This document shows positions 9,901 through 17,091 of a stretch of DNA of 64,000 bases, one piece after another; position 1 is the first letter of the stretch, and the number at the start of each line of letters is the position of its first letter. The notes beneath the pieces were generated by a model. It did not search any database. It worked only from the letters and a program-made list of their open reading frames with translations, and was not told the origin of the DNA. Position numbers and translations under genes: made by a program. This stretch comes from Chloroflexota bacterium. Its GTDB lineage: Bacteria > Chloroflexota > UBA11872. Location of the stretch: NCBI GenBank assembly GCA_022826485.1, contig JAJDUU010000025.1:113803-177802 (forward strand). Reading direction: 5' to 3'.

Positions 9901-12157
9901 GAGCGAGGTCAGGGACCCCACCAAGCTGATGGACCGTGCGCTCCTGTGGCTGCACGAGCAGGAAGTCATTCGGCTGAACAAGGGGCTGACCGTATTCCGT
10001 CCAGCCATGACCATCCGCCTGCAGCCGGGAACACGACGTTTTGCCCAGTCGGACTTCACATCCCTCCAGCTCCACTACGACGAGCAGGTGCTGCAGATCC
10101 ACGTCATGGCCGAGTATGCCGAGCAGGGTCTTGGCTCCATGGCCAACGCTCTCGGTTTGGCAATGGACTATTTCAGGTATGGCAAGGAGGACTTTCTGCG
10201 CCGATGGCTGCCCGGCAGAGAGCGGGAACACTCGCGCCAGACCACGCCCGAATCCTGGCGAGCAATCGTCGAGAGCTTGAACAACCCCATCCAGCGCCGG
10301 ATCGTTGCAGACGACCGGGAGCAGACAAACGTGCTGGTGCTGGCGGGACCGGGCTCCGGCAAGACGCGGGTGCTGGTGCACCGGATCGCCTACCTGATTC
10401 GCGCCAAGCGCGAGAACCCTCGCGGCATCCTGGCCCTTGCCTACAACCGGCACGCCGCGGTCGAAATACGCCGACGCCTCGCCGACCTCATAGGCGACGA
10501 TGCCAAGGGCGTGATGGTGCTCACCTGCCACGCCATGGCCATGCGGCTGGTCGGCGCAAGCTTCTCGGGGCGGGCAAATCGACTCGACGGCGGCGAATTC
10601 CAGGAGATTCTCGAGCAGGCGGTGGCCCTGCTGCGCGGAGAGGGACTGCCGCCCGACGAAGCCGATGAGCATCGATCCCGATTGTTGGCCGGCTTCCGCT
10701 GGATTCTGGTGGATGAGTACCAGGACATCGGTCCAGACCAGTACGAGCTGATCTCCGCTCTGGCAGGCAGAACGCTCGCCGAGGAAGACGACAGGATCAG
10801 CCTCTTCGCAGTTGGCGACGACGACCAGAACATCTACGCCTTCGGCGGTGCGTCGGTGGAGTTCATCCGACGTTTCGAGGCGGACTATCAAGTCAAGCCC
10901 GCTTATCTCACCGACAACTACCGCTCCACCGGCCACATCGTCACGGCCGCCAACACCGTGATCGAGCCCGCCCGGCAGAGGATGAAGACCGGCCATCCAA
11001 TCCATGTCAATCGTGCCCGGGAGAAGGACTCGCCAGGTGGTGTTTGGGCCGAGCTCGATCCGGTCGCCGGCGGTCGCGTGCAGATTCTGCCGGCGGGCGA
11101 CGATCCCATCGCACAGGCCCAGGTGGCGGTGGCCGAGTTGAAGCGGCTGTCGGACCTCACGCCGAGCTGGGATTGGTCCACCTGCGCGGTGGTGGCGCGT
11201 GAGTGGCGCTACCTCGACCCGGTGCGCAGCCTCTGCGAGCTCGAGGGGATTCCCGTGCAGATGGCGAACGAGGAATTCACCGGCGTCTGGCATCTGCGGG
11301 AGACCCGGGCGCTAGTGAACTGGGTGCGCGGTCAAGACTCAACATTGGTAACAAGCGCGGATTTGAACGACTGGCTGGCCGGGCAACCCTCAGGCCCATG
11401 GATCGAGCTGCTGAGTGAAGCCATGGACGAGTACGAGTTGGAAACCGGCGGCGCGGAAACGTCGGCTAGTCACTTCATCGAATGGCTGGCCGAGTGGGCA
11501 CGGGAGGTGCGTCGCCGCCAGCGTGGTCTGATGTTGTTGACCGCGCATCGCGCTAAGGGCTTGGAGTTCGACCACGTGGTCGTGCTGGACGGAGGCTGGG
11601 ACCGCGTGGGACGTGACGAGGACGCCGACGCCCCGCGCCGTCTGTACTACGTGGCCATGACCCGCGCGCGGGAGACGCTTGGCCTGGCGCGATTCTCGGG
11701 GCCGCACCCGCTCCAAGACGGCTTACGGGGCAGTCCCTCGGTGCTGCTCCGCCCAGCGCCCACCGATCTCCCGTCCGCGGCCCCGGAGCTGGCGCGACGA
11801 TATCGGCGGCTCAGCCTGCGCAACGTCTTTCTCAGCTTCGCGGGGTACAGACACCAGGATCATCCCGTGCATCGCGCCATTGCCTCTCTCTCGCCCGGCG
11901 ACCGGCTGGAGGTGCGACAAGGCGCGAATCGCTGGGAGCTTCTTGACCGCAAGGGGAGGGTCGTGGGGCAACTCGCTCGTGGATTCGAGTTCCCCGACGG
12001 TGTGCGCTGCACGTTTGCCACGGTCCTGGCCGTCGCCACCTGGGACCGGGAGCGCTCTGAACCGGAATATCTGGCCCGTATCAATTGCGACGCCTGGGAA
12101 GTGGTGGTGCCGGAGCTGGTGTTCGAGCCGGACTCGCCGCGAGTGCGTACCGAATAG
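6986..12157 (+). CDS. Exonuclease-like / RecQ helicase / UvrD helicase fusion protein
   Basis: A 1723-residue multidomain DNA enzyme. The first 150 residues resemble a DEDD 3'-5' exonuclease head (LSLDLEVD near 29-36, then GHNLIEFDLPHL near 82-93). A small Cys/His cluster CADAACRWCRERH follows at about 271-283. A RecQ-type superfamily 2 helicase comes next: Walker A TGAGKS near 331, DEAHCLSKWGHDFRPDY near 433, and FGMGIDKPDVR with QEAGRAGRDQQRARC in its second lobe. No RecQ four-cysteine zinc domain is apparent. After a helical/winged-helix region, a UvrD-type superfamily 1 helicase spans about 1090-1580: AGPGSGKTR near 1120, VDEYQD near 1242, GDDDQNIYAFGGAS near 1277, TAHRAKGLEFDHVVV near 1519 and YYVAMTRARE near 1554. 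Both motors look intact. It likely acts in recombination, repair or defence. A nuclease-fold gene follows after 39 bp. Confidence 0.85.
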   Translation: MRVEYGTETREAIPWADDSSRPLSRCLSLDLEVDVKSGRIRALAGVRPDTEQSLTLAIARNSLAGALAKLDDLAAGAQILLGHNLIEFDLPHLRAASPNLRLLRLPAVDTLRLNPLAFPRNPYHHLVKHYQDGQLKRGRRNDPELDAGLTLEVFANQQKELRGAPADLLTAWHWLATQEDGAGFDRVFASLRRAPRPSDVEARDAIRVRLAGTACQTQAREVMANATRHGWALAYALAWMSVSGGASVMPPWVRHQFPEAGLLVRRLRDTACADAACRWCRERHDARKELTRWFGYRDFRSEPADEHGRPMQRSIVEAAMAREHVLGILPTGAGKSLCYQIPALSRYDKTGALTVVISPLVALMADQVKGLEKRGIGSCVTINGLLSMPERSDALDRVRLGDASILIIAPEQLRSTSVRRVLDQREIGSWVLDEAHCLSKWGHDFRPDYRYVGRFIRERAGQGPVPPLLCLTATAKPDVKAEIVDYFQAELGINLKVFDGGAQRTNLEFVVVQTSSEAQFSDIHQVIEADLPIEHPGGAIVYCATRRQAEEVADFLQAKGMDANHFHAGLPPETKKNVQESFIRGDLRAIVATNAFGMGIDKPDVRVVVHADIPGSLENYLQEAGRAGRDQQRARCVLLYSADDVEKQFGMSARSRLTRREIHGVLRALRNLDRRKRFGGEVVATAGEILGEDDEQVFERDDATEDSRVRTSVAWLEEAVLLTREANRVQVFPSSLRVNSVSEARAKLQKARITDGYRRQLLTIAEALIEADADEGISTDELMTTSGMTPEAVRAALHDMERWGIASNDTVLTAFVHAGVERSSRRRFEQAAELERGLIDLLRETAPDMQKGEAFPLHLRIATQRLKDDGHAYALPELLRRIVRSIAADGRGEGGGGGSLGVRGRDAETIQVTLQREWNALEKTAELRRAAAGRLLDHLIACLPSGRRGTDLLAETTLGKLRQAIESDLVLKSEVRDPTKLMDRALLWLHEQEVIRLNKGLTVFRPAMTIRLQPGTRRFAQSDFTSLQLHYDEQVLQIHVMAEYAEQGLGSMANALGLAMDYFRYGKEDFLRRWLPGREREHSRQTTPESWRAIVESLNNPIQRRIVADDREQTNVLVLAGPGSGKTRVLVHRIAYLIRAKRENPRGILALAYNRHAAVEIRRRLADLIGDDAKGVMVLTCHAMAMRLVGASFSGRANRLDGGEFQEILEQAVALLRGEGLPPDEADEHRSRLLAGFRWILVDEYQDIGPDQYELISALAGRTLAEEDDRISLFAVGDDDQNIYAFGGASVEFIRRFEADYQVKPAYLTDNYRSTGHIVTAANTVIEPARQRMKTGHPIHVNRAREKDSPGGVWAELDPVAGGRVQILPAGDDPIAQAQVAVAELKRLSDLTPSWDWSTCAVVAREWRYLDPVRSLCELEGIPVQMANEEFTGVWHLRETRALVNWVRGQDSTLVTSADLNDWLAGQPSGPWIELLSEAMDEYELETGGAETSASHFIEWLAEWAREVRRRQRGLMLLTAHRAKGLEFDHVVVLDGGWDRVGRDEDADAPRRLYYVAMTRARETLGLARFSGPHPLQDGLRGSPSVLLRPAPTDLPSAAPELARRYRRLSLRNVFLSFAGYRHQDHPVHRAIASLSPGDRLEVRQGANRWELLDRKGRVVGQLARGFEFPDGVRCTFATVLAVATWDRERSEPEYLARINCDAWEVVVPELVFEPDSPRVRTE

Positions 12158-12196
12158 TCTGACGAGCCGTTGTCGCGTATAGACGAAGGGAGCAGC

Positions 12197-12949
12197 GTGA
12201 TATCGCTGCGAGTTGTCAATTGGAATGTCCAGTGGGCAACGCCCAACTCGCGGCGAACTACTGAAGTTCGAAGTCGCATTGATCGACATGCACCCGAGAT
12301 TGTCTGCCTAACCGAGACGCATGTCGGGCTGATGTCGCAGCGTGGCCACGTGATCTGCTCGCAGGCCGACGCCGGATACAGAGTCATTGAGAATCGGCGG
12401 AAGGTCATGCTCTGGTCGCGAGAGCCTTGGAGCGAAGTCGACGACTCGGGGCTCGATTCGCTGCCACCCGGACGATTCGTGTCCGGCATCACACAGACGT
12501 CCGTGGGTGAGGTCACTATTGTCGGGATCTGCATCCCCTGGTTCGGATCTCGGACCGAGGCTCGACGCGGGGTGGAGCGCAGGAGGCCGTGGCAGGACCA
12601 CAAGCAGTATCTAGCCGGCCTTGCTGCACTGCTCGAACGGCAGGACGCGCAGCGTCTGATCGTGATGGGGGACTTCAATCAGGTCATCGGGCAGGGCAGC
12701 CGCGCACCCGCTGAGCTTCGAGTGGCGCTCCAAGACGCCTTCTCGCCGGGCATGCGAATCGCTACCGCAGACATTGCCTTCCAGGGACGCAAGAGCATCG
12801 ACCACATTGCACTCAGTGCGGATTGGACCGTTGGCTCCCTCGGTGTGATCAGTAACATTCACGAGGGGAAGGAGCTATCGGACCACTTCGGTGTCTTTGC
12901 CGATGTGTGTCCGGCAGATGCGGTAGCGCGGGCCTGTTCCGGCGAGTAG
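12197..12949 (+). CDS. Endonuclease/exonuclease/phosphatase-fold protein
   Basis: A 250-residue member of the metal-dependent endonuclease/exonuclease/phosphatase family. All active-site blocks are visible: VVNWNVQW near the start, the metal-binding Glu in VCLTETHVG, the GDFNQ block near 167-171, SIDHI near 207-211 and the terminal LSDHFGV with the catalytic Asp-His pair. Such proteins cut nucleic acid or phosphodiester bonds; this one lacks a signal peptide, so DNA or RNA is a plausible target. I chose the GTG at 12197 because AAGGGAG lies 5-6 bases upstream; a TTG at 12170 also reads in frame. It starts 39 bp after the double-helicase gene and is probably co-transcribed with it. Confidence 0.8.
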   Translation: MISLRVVNWNVQWATPNSRRTTEVRSRIDRHAPEIVCLTETHVGLMSQRGHVICSQADAGYRVIENRRKVMLWSREPWSEVDDSGLDSLPPGRFVSGITQTSVGEVTIVGICIPWFGSRTEARRGVERRRPWQDHKQYLAGLAALLERQDAQRLIVMGDFNQVIGQGSRAPAELRVALQDAFSPGMRIATADIAFQGRKSIDHIALSADWTVGSLGVISNIHEGKELSDHFGVFADVCPADAVARACSGE

Positions 12950-13098
12950 CCAACCGTAGAGACCTCCGCGCTTGATTCGGCCTAGCTCGTCTATCGCCGG
13001 CCATTGGCGGCTGACCTCGCACACGGCCGCGCGGTGTTCGCGAGGGTGGCGTTTGCTAGCCTCGCTATGACATTGGTGCCGATCCGGGAGACTGCGCG

Positions 13099-13326
13099 AT
13101 GGTCCAGAGAGTCAGGGCCAGGTTTACGGATGGCGCCATTGTTCCCCTGGAACCGCTTGATGTCGCCGAAGGCCAGGAGTTCCTCATAACCGTGCAAGAC
13201 TCGGAGCATGACGAGGCGGAGGCCGAGGATGCCGGACTGGCGCGGGCCATAGCCGAGGGTCTATCGACCAAACCTGTCAGCAAACAGCGAGTCTTGGAGT
13301 CGCTGCAGGGCTGGGATGGAGCTTGA
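13099..13326 (+). CDS. Antitoxin, AF2212/DUF104-like
   Basis: A 75-residue protein whose first half (VRARFTDGAIVPLEPLDVAEGQ) matches the small beta-strand AF2212-like antitoxin family, which usually pairs with PIN or RelE-type toxins. The C-terminal half is acidic and helical (SEHDEAEAEDAG), as expected for a segment that binds a basic toxin. Its last 11 bases overlap the start of the RelE/ParE-like toxin gene, which indicates translational coupling. Likely role: neutralises the toxin and represses the pair. Confidence 0.75.
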   Translation: MVQRVRARFTDGAIVPLEPLDVAEGQEFLITVQDSEHDEAEAEDAGLARAIAEGLSTKPVSKQRVLESLQGWDGA

Positions 13327-13585
13327 GTACCGGGCCAGCTTCGTTCGCGACCTGCGGCGTGTAGGCAACGCGGAGGTACGCCGCAGGGTCGAGCGGACTC
13401 TGGGGGATCTCGAAGCGGCGGCAACCATTTCCGACATCGCCGGCGTCGTCAGGCTCAGGTCGGCCACGGGGCGCTACTACCGGATCAGGATTGGAGACTA
13501 TCGCTTGGGCCTCGCGCTGGAGGGCGATGCGGTCATCCTCGTCAGATTTTTGCATCGGCGAGATATCTACCGCTTGTTTCCGTAA
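13316..13585 (+). CDS. RelE/ParE-family toxin
   Basis: An 89-residue basic protein typical of the RelE/ParE fold: YRASFVRDLRRV at the N-terminus, a helical middle, and the conserved RYYRIRIGDYRLGLAL then VILVRFLHRRDIYRLFP at the C-terminus. The ending HRRDIYR is characteristic of RelE-type mRNA interferases. It starts inside the antitoxin gene (11-bp overlap). Expected to inhibit translation or gyrase when the antitoxin is degraded; which of the two cannot be told from sequence. Confidence 0.85.
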   Translation: MELEYRASFVRDLRRVGNAEVRRRVERTLGDLEAAATISDIAGVVRLRSATGRYYRIRIGDYRLGLALEGDAVILVRFLHRRDIYRLFP

Positions 13586-13661
13586 GTCCCGTGCACGCGG
13601 AACGCGGATGCGCCGCTCGACAATCGGGTAAGCAGCGCGTTGTGGCCGTGCTTGCCTCTGC

Positions 13662-14459
13662 CTAACCCGCCCCGCCGTCCGTAATCCGCGCGGCCCCCAA
13701 CAGTTCCTTGCCGCGCTCCGATAGCTCATCGAACTGGGCGCTGGTCATCTCGACCCAGTGGCCGGAGTAGTACCAGGGGCGCGTGTAGACCAGGCATAGC
13801 TCTGGGCGCGCGTGGTCGGAGCGGTTGGGCGTGCCTCGATGCAGGGGGCGTGGGTCCTGCATCCAGATCGAGCCCTTCTTGAGGTTGAGTCGCCTGGGCC
13901 TGAAGTCTCCCGCCTCGAGCACGTCGTTGTAGCGGCCCTGCAGGCTGGGGTCGGCCAGATACTGCGTGCCCGGCAGGATCTCGAAACTGCCGTTCTCCTC
14001 GAAGGTGTCGACCAGCGGGATCTTGGCGCTCACGGTGTCGCAGGTCTGGGTGCCGATGTGCGGCGTCGTGAGCGCCATGTCGCGATGCCAGCGCTGATAG
14101 GTGCTGTCGGGGTAGGGGGTGTTCGACGTGTAGCCCGTCAGCTGATAGTCCGACACGCCCCAGTACCGATCCATGAACGCCAGCACGGTTGGGTGCTCGA
14201 AGATTGCGGGGTCGGAGAAGGGCATTGCCCAGGGCAGGTCGACCGTGTAGCGGTTGGGATAGCCAAGCCGGCCGCGGCCCGTGGCCAGGTCGCCCGAGAG
14301 CTCCCGGGAGTTCCGCGCGCGCACGGCTTCCAGCAGCGGCATGAAGGCCGCGTGGAGCGCATCCACCAGCTCAACCGGGATCGCGTTTTCGAGGACCGTG
14401 AACCCGTTGATCCGGTATTCGGCCACGCGCAGGTCCAGGTCGTCGTGTGGTGTGCTCAT
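13662..14459 (-). CDS. Phytanoyl-CoA dioxygenase family protein
   Basis: A 265-residue Fe(II)/2-oxoglutarate-dependent oxygenase of the PhyH group. The iron-binding His-x-Asp is seen as WHRDM near 125-128 and the distal His in LHRGTPNRSDHARPELC near 206, which also supplies the Arg that binds 2-oxoglutarate. N-terminal DLRVAEYRINGFTVLENAI is the usual entry segment. An in-frame ATG four codons earlier (14471) exists; I prefer 14459. Such enzymes hydroxylate diverse small molecules, and the substrate here is unknown. It is unrelated in detail to the pair at 35020-37658. Confidence 0.85.
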   Translation of the reverse strand: MSTPHDDLDLRVAEYRINGFTVLENAIPVELVDALHAAFMPLLEAVRARNSRELSGDLATGRGRLGYPNRYTVDLPWAMPFSDPAIFEHPTVLAFMDRYWGVSDYQLTGYTSNTPYPDSTYQRWHRDMALTTPHIGTQTCDTVSAKIPLVDTFEENGSFEILPGTQYLADPSLQGRYNDVLEAGDFRPRRLNLKKGSIWMQDPRPLHRGTPNRSDHARPELCLVYTRPWYYSGHWVEMTSAQFDELSERGKELLGAARITDGGAG

Positions 14460-14509
14460 CGTGCGGCCCATTCGCTCGCGCCGGATGCGGCGAGCTTAGC
14501 GCGCGGCGG

Positions 14510-15295
14510 CTACGTCGGGTCCGGCACCTCGAACAGGAAGCCCTCGATCTCGATGTTGAGCCCGGTCAAGTCGGGCGGCACGTCAAAGACGACGCTCACG
14601 TTCGCCTCTTGGCCGGCGGGCAGACTCTCCACCAGATAGAGCGGGCGGCCCCGCTCGATGTCGGGCACCATGCCCGTCAGCGCGTTCGTCCCCAGGTTGC
14701 TCACGGCAATCTCGCCACCGTCGGGGGTGAGCAGGACGATGTTGGCCTTGGCAATCGTGATGAACGCCGACGACCCGTTCTTGAAGTGGATGTTCACCAG
14801 CTTGAACGCGCCGTTCTTCGGCTTGAACGGCGAGCCGGTGAACTGCTTCAACTCGGCAAGGTTGGCCACCCCGACCAGGGTGACTTCGAAGCCCGTGGCA
14901 TCGACCAGCGTGTCGCCGGCCGTCGGCAGCCCGGTGCGAGACTCCGCCACTTGCTGCTCGACGTCTACGCGCGCCTTCGCTCGCTCCTCCGCCCAGATTC
15001 GCGCCGCTTCGGTGGCCGCGGGCGTCGCGGCGGCCGCCGTTTCGGTGGGCTCGTCGCGCGGTGCCGTTGCGGCTGCCGTGGTCGGCCGGGCGGCGGGCGT
15101 CGTGGCGGACGCCGTCCGAGCCACGGCCTGGGCGGCGACGGTGGGCGCCGGCGTGGCATCGGCCCGGTCCGCCTCCGCGCCGGGACCCTGCGCGAGCACG
15201 ACCACAGCGACCACGACCGCGATCACCACGATCATCCCGACCAGCGCCAGGTAGAACTTCGGGACGCTGCGGATGTATCGAGCGATTGTGTCCAC
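14510..15295 (-). CDS. Membrane-anchored DUF4352-like protein
   Basis: A 261-residue protein with one N-terminal membrane helix (FYLALVGMIVVIAVVVAVVV at about 14-33), a low-complexity Ala/Thr-rich linker of about 80 residues, and a C-terminal immunoglobulin-like domain (about 125-261). The C-terminal region GFEVTLVGVANL ... FKLVNIHFKNGSS resembles DUF4352 (telomeric-repeat-binding-factor-2-like) domains common on bacterial surfaces. The GTG start at 15295 has AAGGAG 8-9 bases upstream; the frame is open 32 codons further back but without a ribosome site. Role unknown; likely displayed outside the membrane. Confidence 0.65.
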   Translation of the reverse strand: MDTIARYIRSVPKFYLALVGMIVVIAVVVAVVVLAQGPGAEADRADATPAPTVAAQAVARTASATTPAARPTTAAATAPRDEPTETAAAATPAATEAARIWAEERAKARVDVEQQVAESRTGLPTAGDTLVDATGFEVTLVGVANLAELKQFTGSPFKPKNGAFKLVNIHFKNGSSAFITIAKANIVLLTPDGGEIAVSNLGTNALTGMVPDIERGRPLYLVESLPAGQEANVSVVFDVPPDLTGLNIEIEGFLFEVPDPT

Positions 15296-15556
15296 CGTGC
15301 GATCTCCTTGACCCGCGCTCAAACTCAATTGCCCGGCGATGGACAACGCTTCCCGCGAACACGCCGGTGCGCGCGAGACATTGCCCATCACGAGGCCGGC
15401 GCCTGATTATGCCTGCCGGCGCCGAGGCACGGGGGCGCGCGATATCATCGGGCGCCTTCAGCAAGATGCGGCGTTTGGCCGGTAGCGTGTTCCTGCCGTG
15501 TCTCCAGCGCGATTTGATGGGCGGTTCCCCGTCGCACCGGACAGCGTCGTTTAGCC

Positions 15557-16798
15557 ATGCCGCTCGGCTTGCTGAAATACGGACTGCGACCGCGCCGCTC
15601 GCCTGAACGGTTTCTCCCACCCCGGCCCGAGCTGAAGCGCGCCTACGACACCGTCATCATCGGCGGCGGTGGTCACGGACTCGCCGCGGCCTATTACCTG
15701 GCCGTCGACCACGGCATCACCGACGTCGCGGTGCTCGACAAGGGGTACCTCGGCGGCGGCAACACGGGCCGCAACACCGCCATCGTGCGGGCCAACTACC
15801 TCACCGAGGACGGCGTGCGCTTTTACGCCGAGTCCCTGGACCTCTGGCGTGGGCTGAGCGGCGAGCTCGACTTCAATTTGCAGTACACCGAGCGCGGCCA
15901 CCTCACGCTGGCCCACGCCGACTCAGCCATCCGCACCATGCGCTGGCGCGCCGAGGTCAACAAGCACCTCGGCGTCGATTCCGAGCTGATCTTCCCCGAC
16001 GAGATCGCCAAGCTCGCGCCGGGGCTCGATCTCTCCATTGACGTGCGGCATCCGGTGCTGGCGGCGCTGTACCACCCGCCCGGCGCAACCGCCCGGCACG
16101 ACGCGGTCGTGTGGGCCTACGCCGCGCGGGCCGCCGCGCACGGCGTCGAGCTGCACTCCGACACCGAGGTCACCGGCATTCAGGTCGAGAGCGGCCGCGT
16201 GACCGGCGTCGAGACCTCGCGCGGCACGATCAGCTGCAACCGCGTGCTGCAGGCGGTGGCCGGGCAAAGCTCGTTGGTCGCGGGCATGGCCGGTTTTCGC
16301 CTGCCGATCCACACGGTGCCGCTACAGGCCTGCGTCTCGCTGCCGCTCAAGCCCTGGCTCGATCCGATCGTGGTCTCCGGCAGCTTGCACGTCTATATCT
16401 GGCAATCGGCGCGCGGTGAAGTCGTCATCGGCGGCGCCACCGATCCCTACGGGCTCTACGCCAACCGCTCGTCGCTCGAGTTCGCCGAGGGCACGCTGCT
16501 GCCGGTGCTCGAGCTGTTTCCGTTCCTCGCCAACGTCAAGATGCTGCGCCAGTGGGCCGGCATGTGCGATATGACGCCCGACTTCAGCCCCGTGATGGGC
16601 GTCACTCCGGTGGAAAACCTCTACATCGACGCCGGCTGGGGCACCTGGGGCTTCAAGGCCACGCCGGTCTGCGGCAAGCGGATGGCCGAGCTCATCGCCA
16701 CCGGACGCACGCCGGACCTCTTGCAGCCGTTTCGGCTCAGTCGATTCGCCGAGTTCGAGCAGGTGGGCGAAAAGGGCGCGGCGTCGGTGGGGCACTAG
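15557..16798 (+). CDS. mgdA: Sarcosine-oxidase-beta-like subunit, probable N-methylglutamate dehydrogenase subunit A
   Basis: A 413-residue FAD oxidoreductase of the heterotetrameric sarcosine oxidase beta type. The FAD-binding GGGGHGLAAAYYLA lies near 36-49, and ARHD at 179-182 corresponds to the region where family members link FMN to a histidine. N-methylglutamate dehydrogenase is a close homologue of sarcosine oxidase. Because this operon also encodes the three N-methylglutamate synthase subunits and a gamma-glutamylmethylamide-synthetase-like protein, I assign it to N-methylglutamate oxidation rather than sarcosine. It heads an eight-gene, one-direction cluster. Upstream is a 261-bp gap shared with the divergent DUF4352 gene, presumably the promoter region. 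The sarcosine alternative remains possible. Confidence 0.8.
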   Translation: MPLGLLKYGLRPRRSPERFLPPRPELKRAYDTVIIGGGGHGLAAAYYLAVDHGITDVAVLDKGYLGGGNTGRNTAIVRANYLTEDGVRFYAESLDLWRGLSGELDFNLQYTERGHLTLAHADSAIRTMRWRAEVNKHLGVDSELIFPDEIAKLAPGLDLSIDVRHPVLAALYHPPGATARHDAVVWAYAARAAAHGVELHSDTEVTGIQVESGRVTGVETSRGTISCNRVLQAVAGQSSLVAGMAGFRLPIHTVPLQACVSLPLKPWLDPIVVSGSLHVYIWQSARGEVVIGGATDPYGLYANRSSLEFAEGTLLPVLELFPFLANVKMLRQWAGMCDMTPDFSPVMGVTPVENLYIDAGWGTWGFKATPVCGKRMAELIATGRTPDLLQPFRLSRFAEFEQVGEKGAASVGH

Positions 16799-16806
16799 GT
16801 GCGCGC

Positions 16807-17091
16807 ATGAAGATCATGCCCTGCCCGCTCAACGGGCCGCGGAACATTCAGGAGTTCACCTGCGGCGGGGAGGTCGTTGCGCCGCCCGATCCCGACCGCG
16901 CCGACGCCGCAGCCTGGGCCGACTATCTCTTCCTGCACCACAACGCCGCCGGAATCGTGCGCGAATGGTGGTATCACGTGCCCACGAGCTTCTGGTTCAT
17001 CGCGGACCGGAACACGGTCACCGACGAGATCGTGCGCACGTTCCTGCCGCGCGAGCTCTTCGGCGCCGACGCGCGTCCGGACCACCCGTGA
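16807..17091 (+). CDS. mgdB: Sarcosine-oxidase-delta-like small subunit, probable N-methylglutamate dehydrogenase subunit B
   Basis: A 94-residue subunit of the SoxD family, which binds zinc in sarcosine oxidase. The opening MKIMPCPLNGPRNIQEFTCGG keeps the first cysteine (Cys6) but has Asn at position 9, where sarcosine oxidase delta has the second zinc cysteine. I remember the CPLNGPRN form from the methylglutamate-type subgroup, but this is recall, not a search. It starts 8 bp after the FAD subunit gene, and its stop codon overlaps the ATG of the next subunit (TGATG), so translation is coupled. Confidence 0.8.
   Translation: MKIMPCPLNGPRNIQEFTCGGEVVAPPDPDRADAAAWADYLFLHHNAAGIVREWWYHVPTSFWFIADRNTVTDEIVRTFLPRELFGADARPDHP

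Noticed and set aside
9119..11293. Long open frame (724 codons) on the minus strand inside the helicase gene
   Set aside because: It is the high-GC antisense shadow of a gene whose helicase motifs are intact in the other strand; the antisense product has no recognisable sequence.
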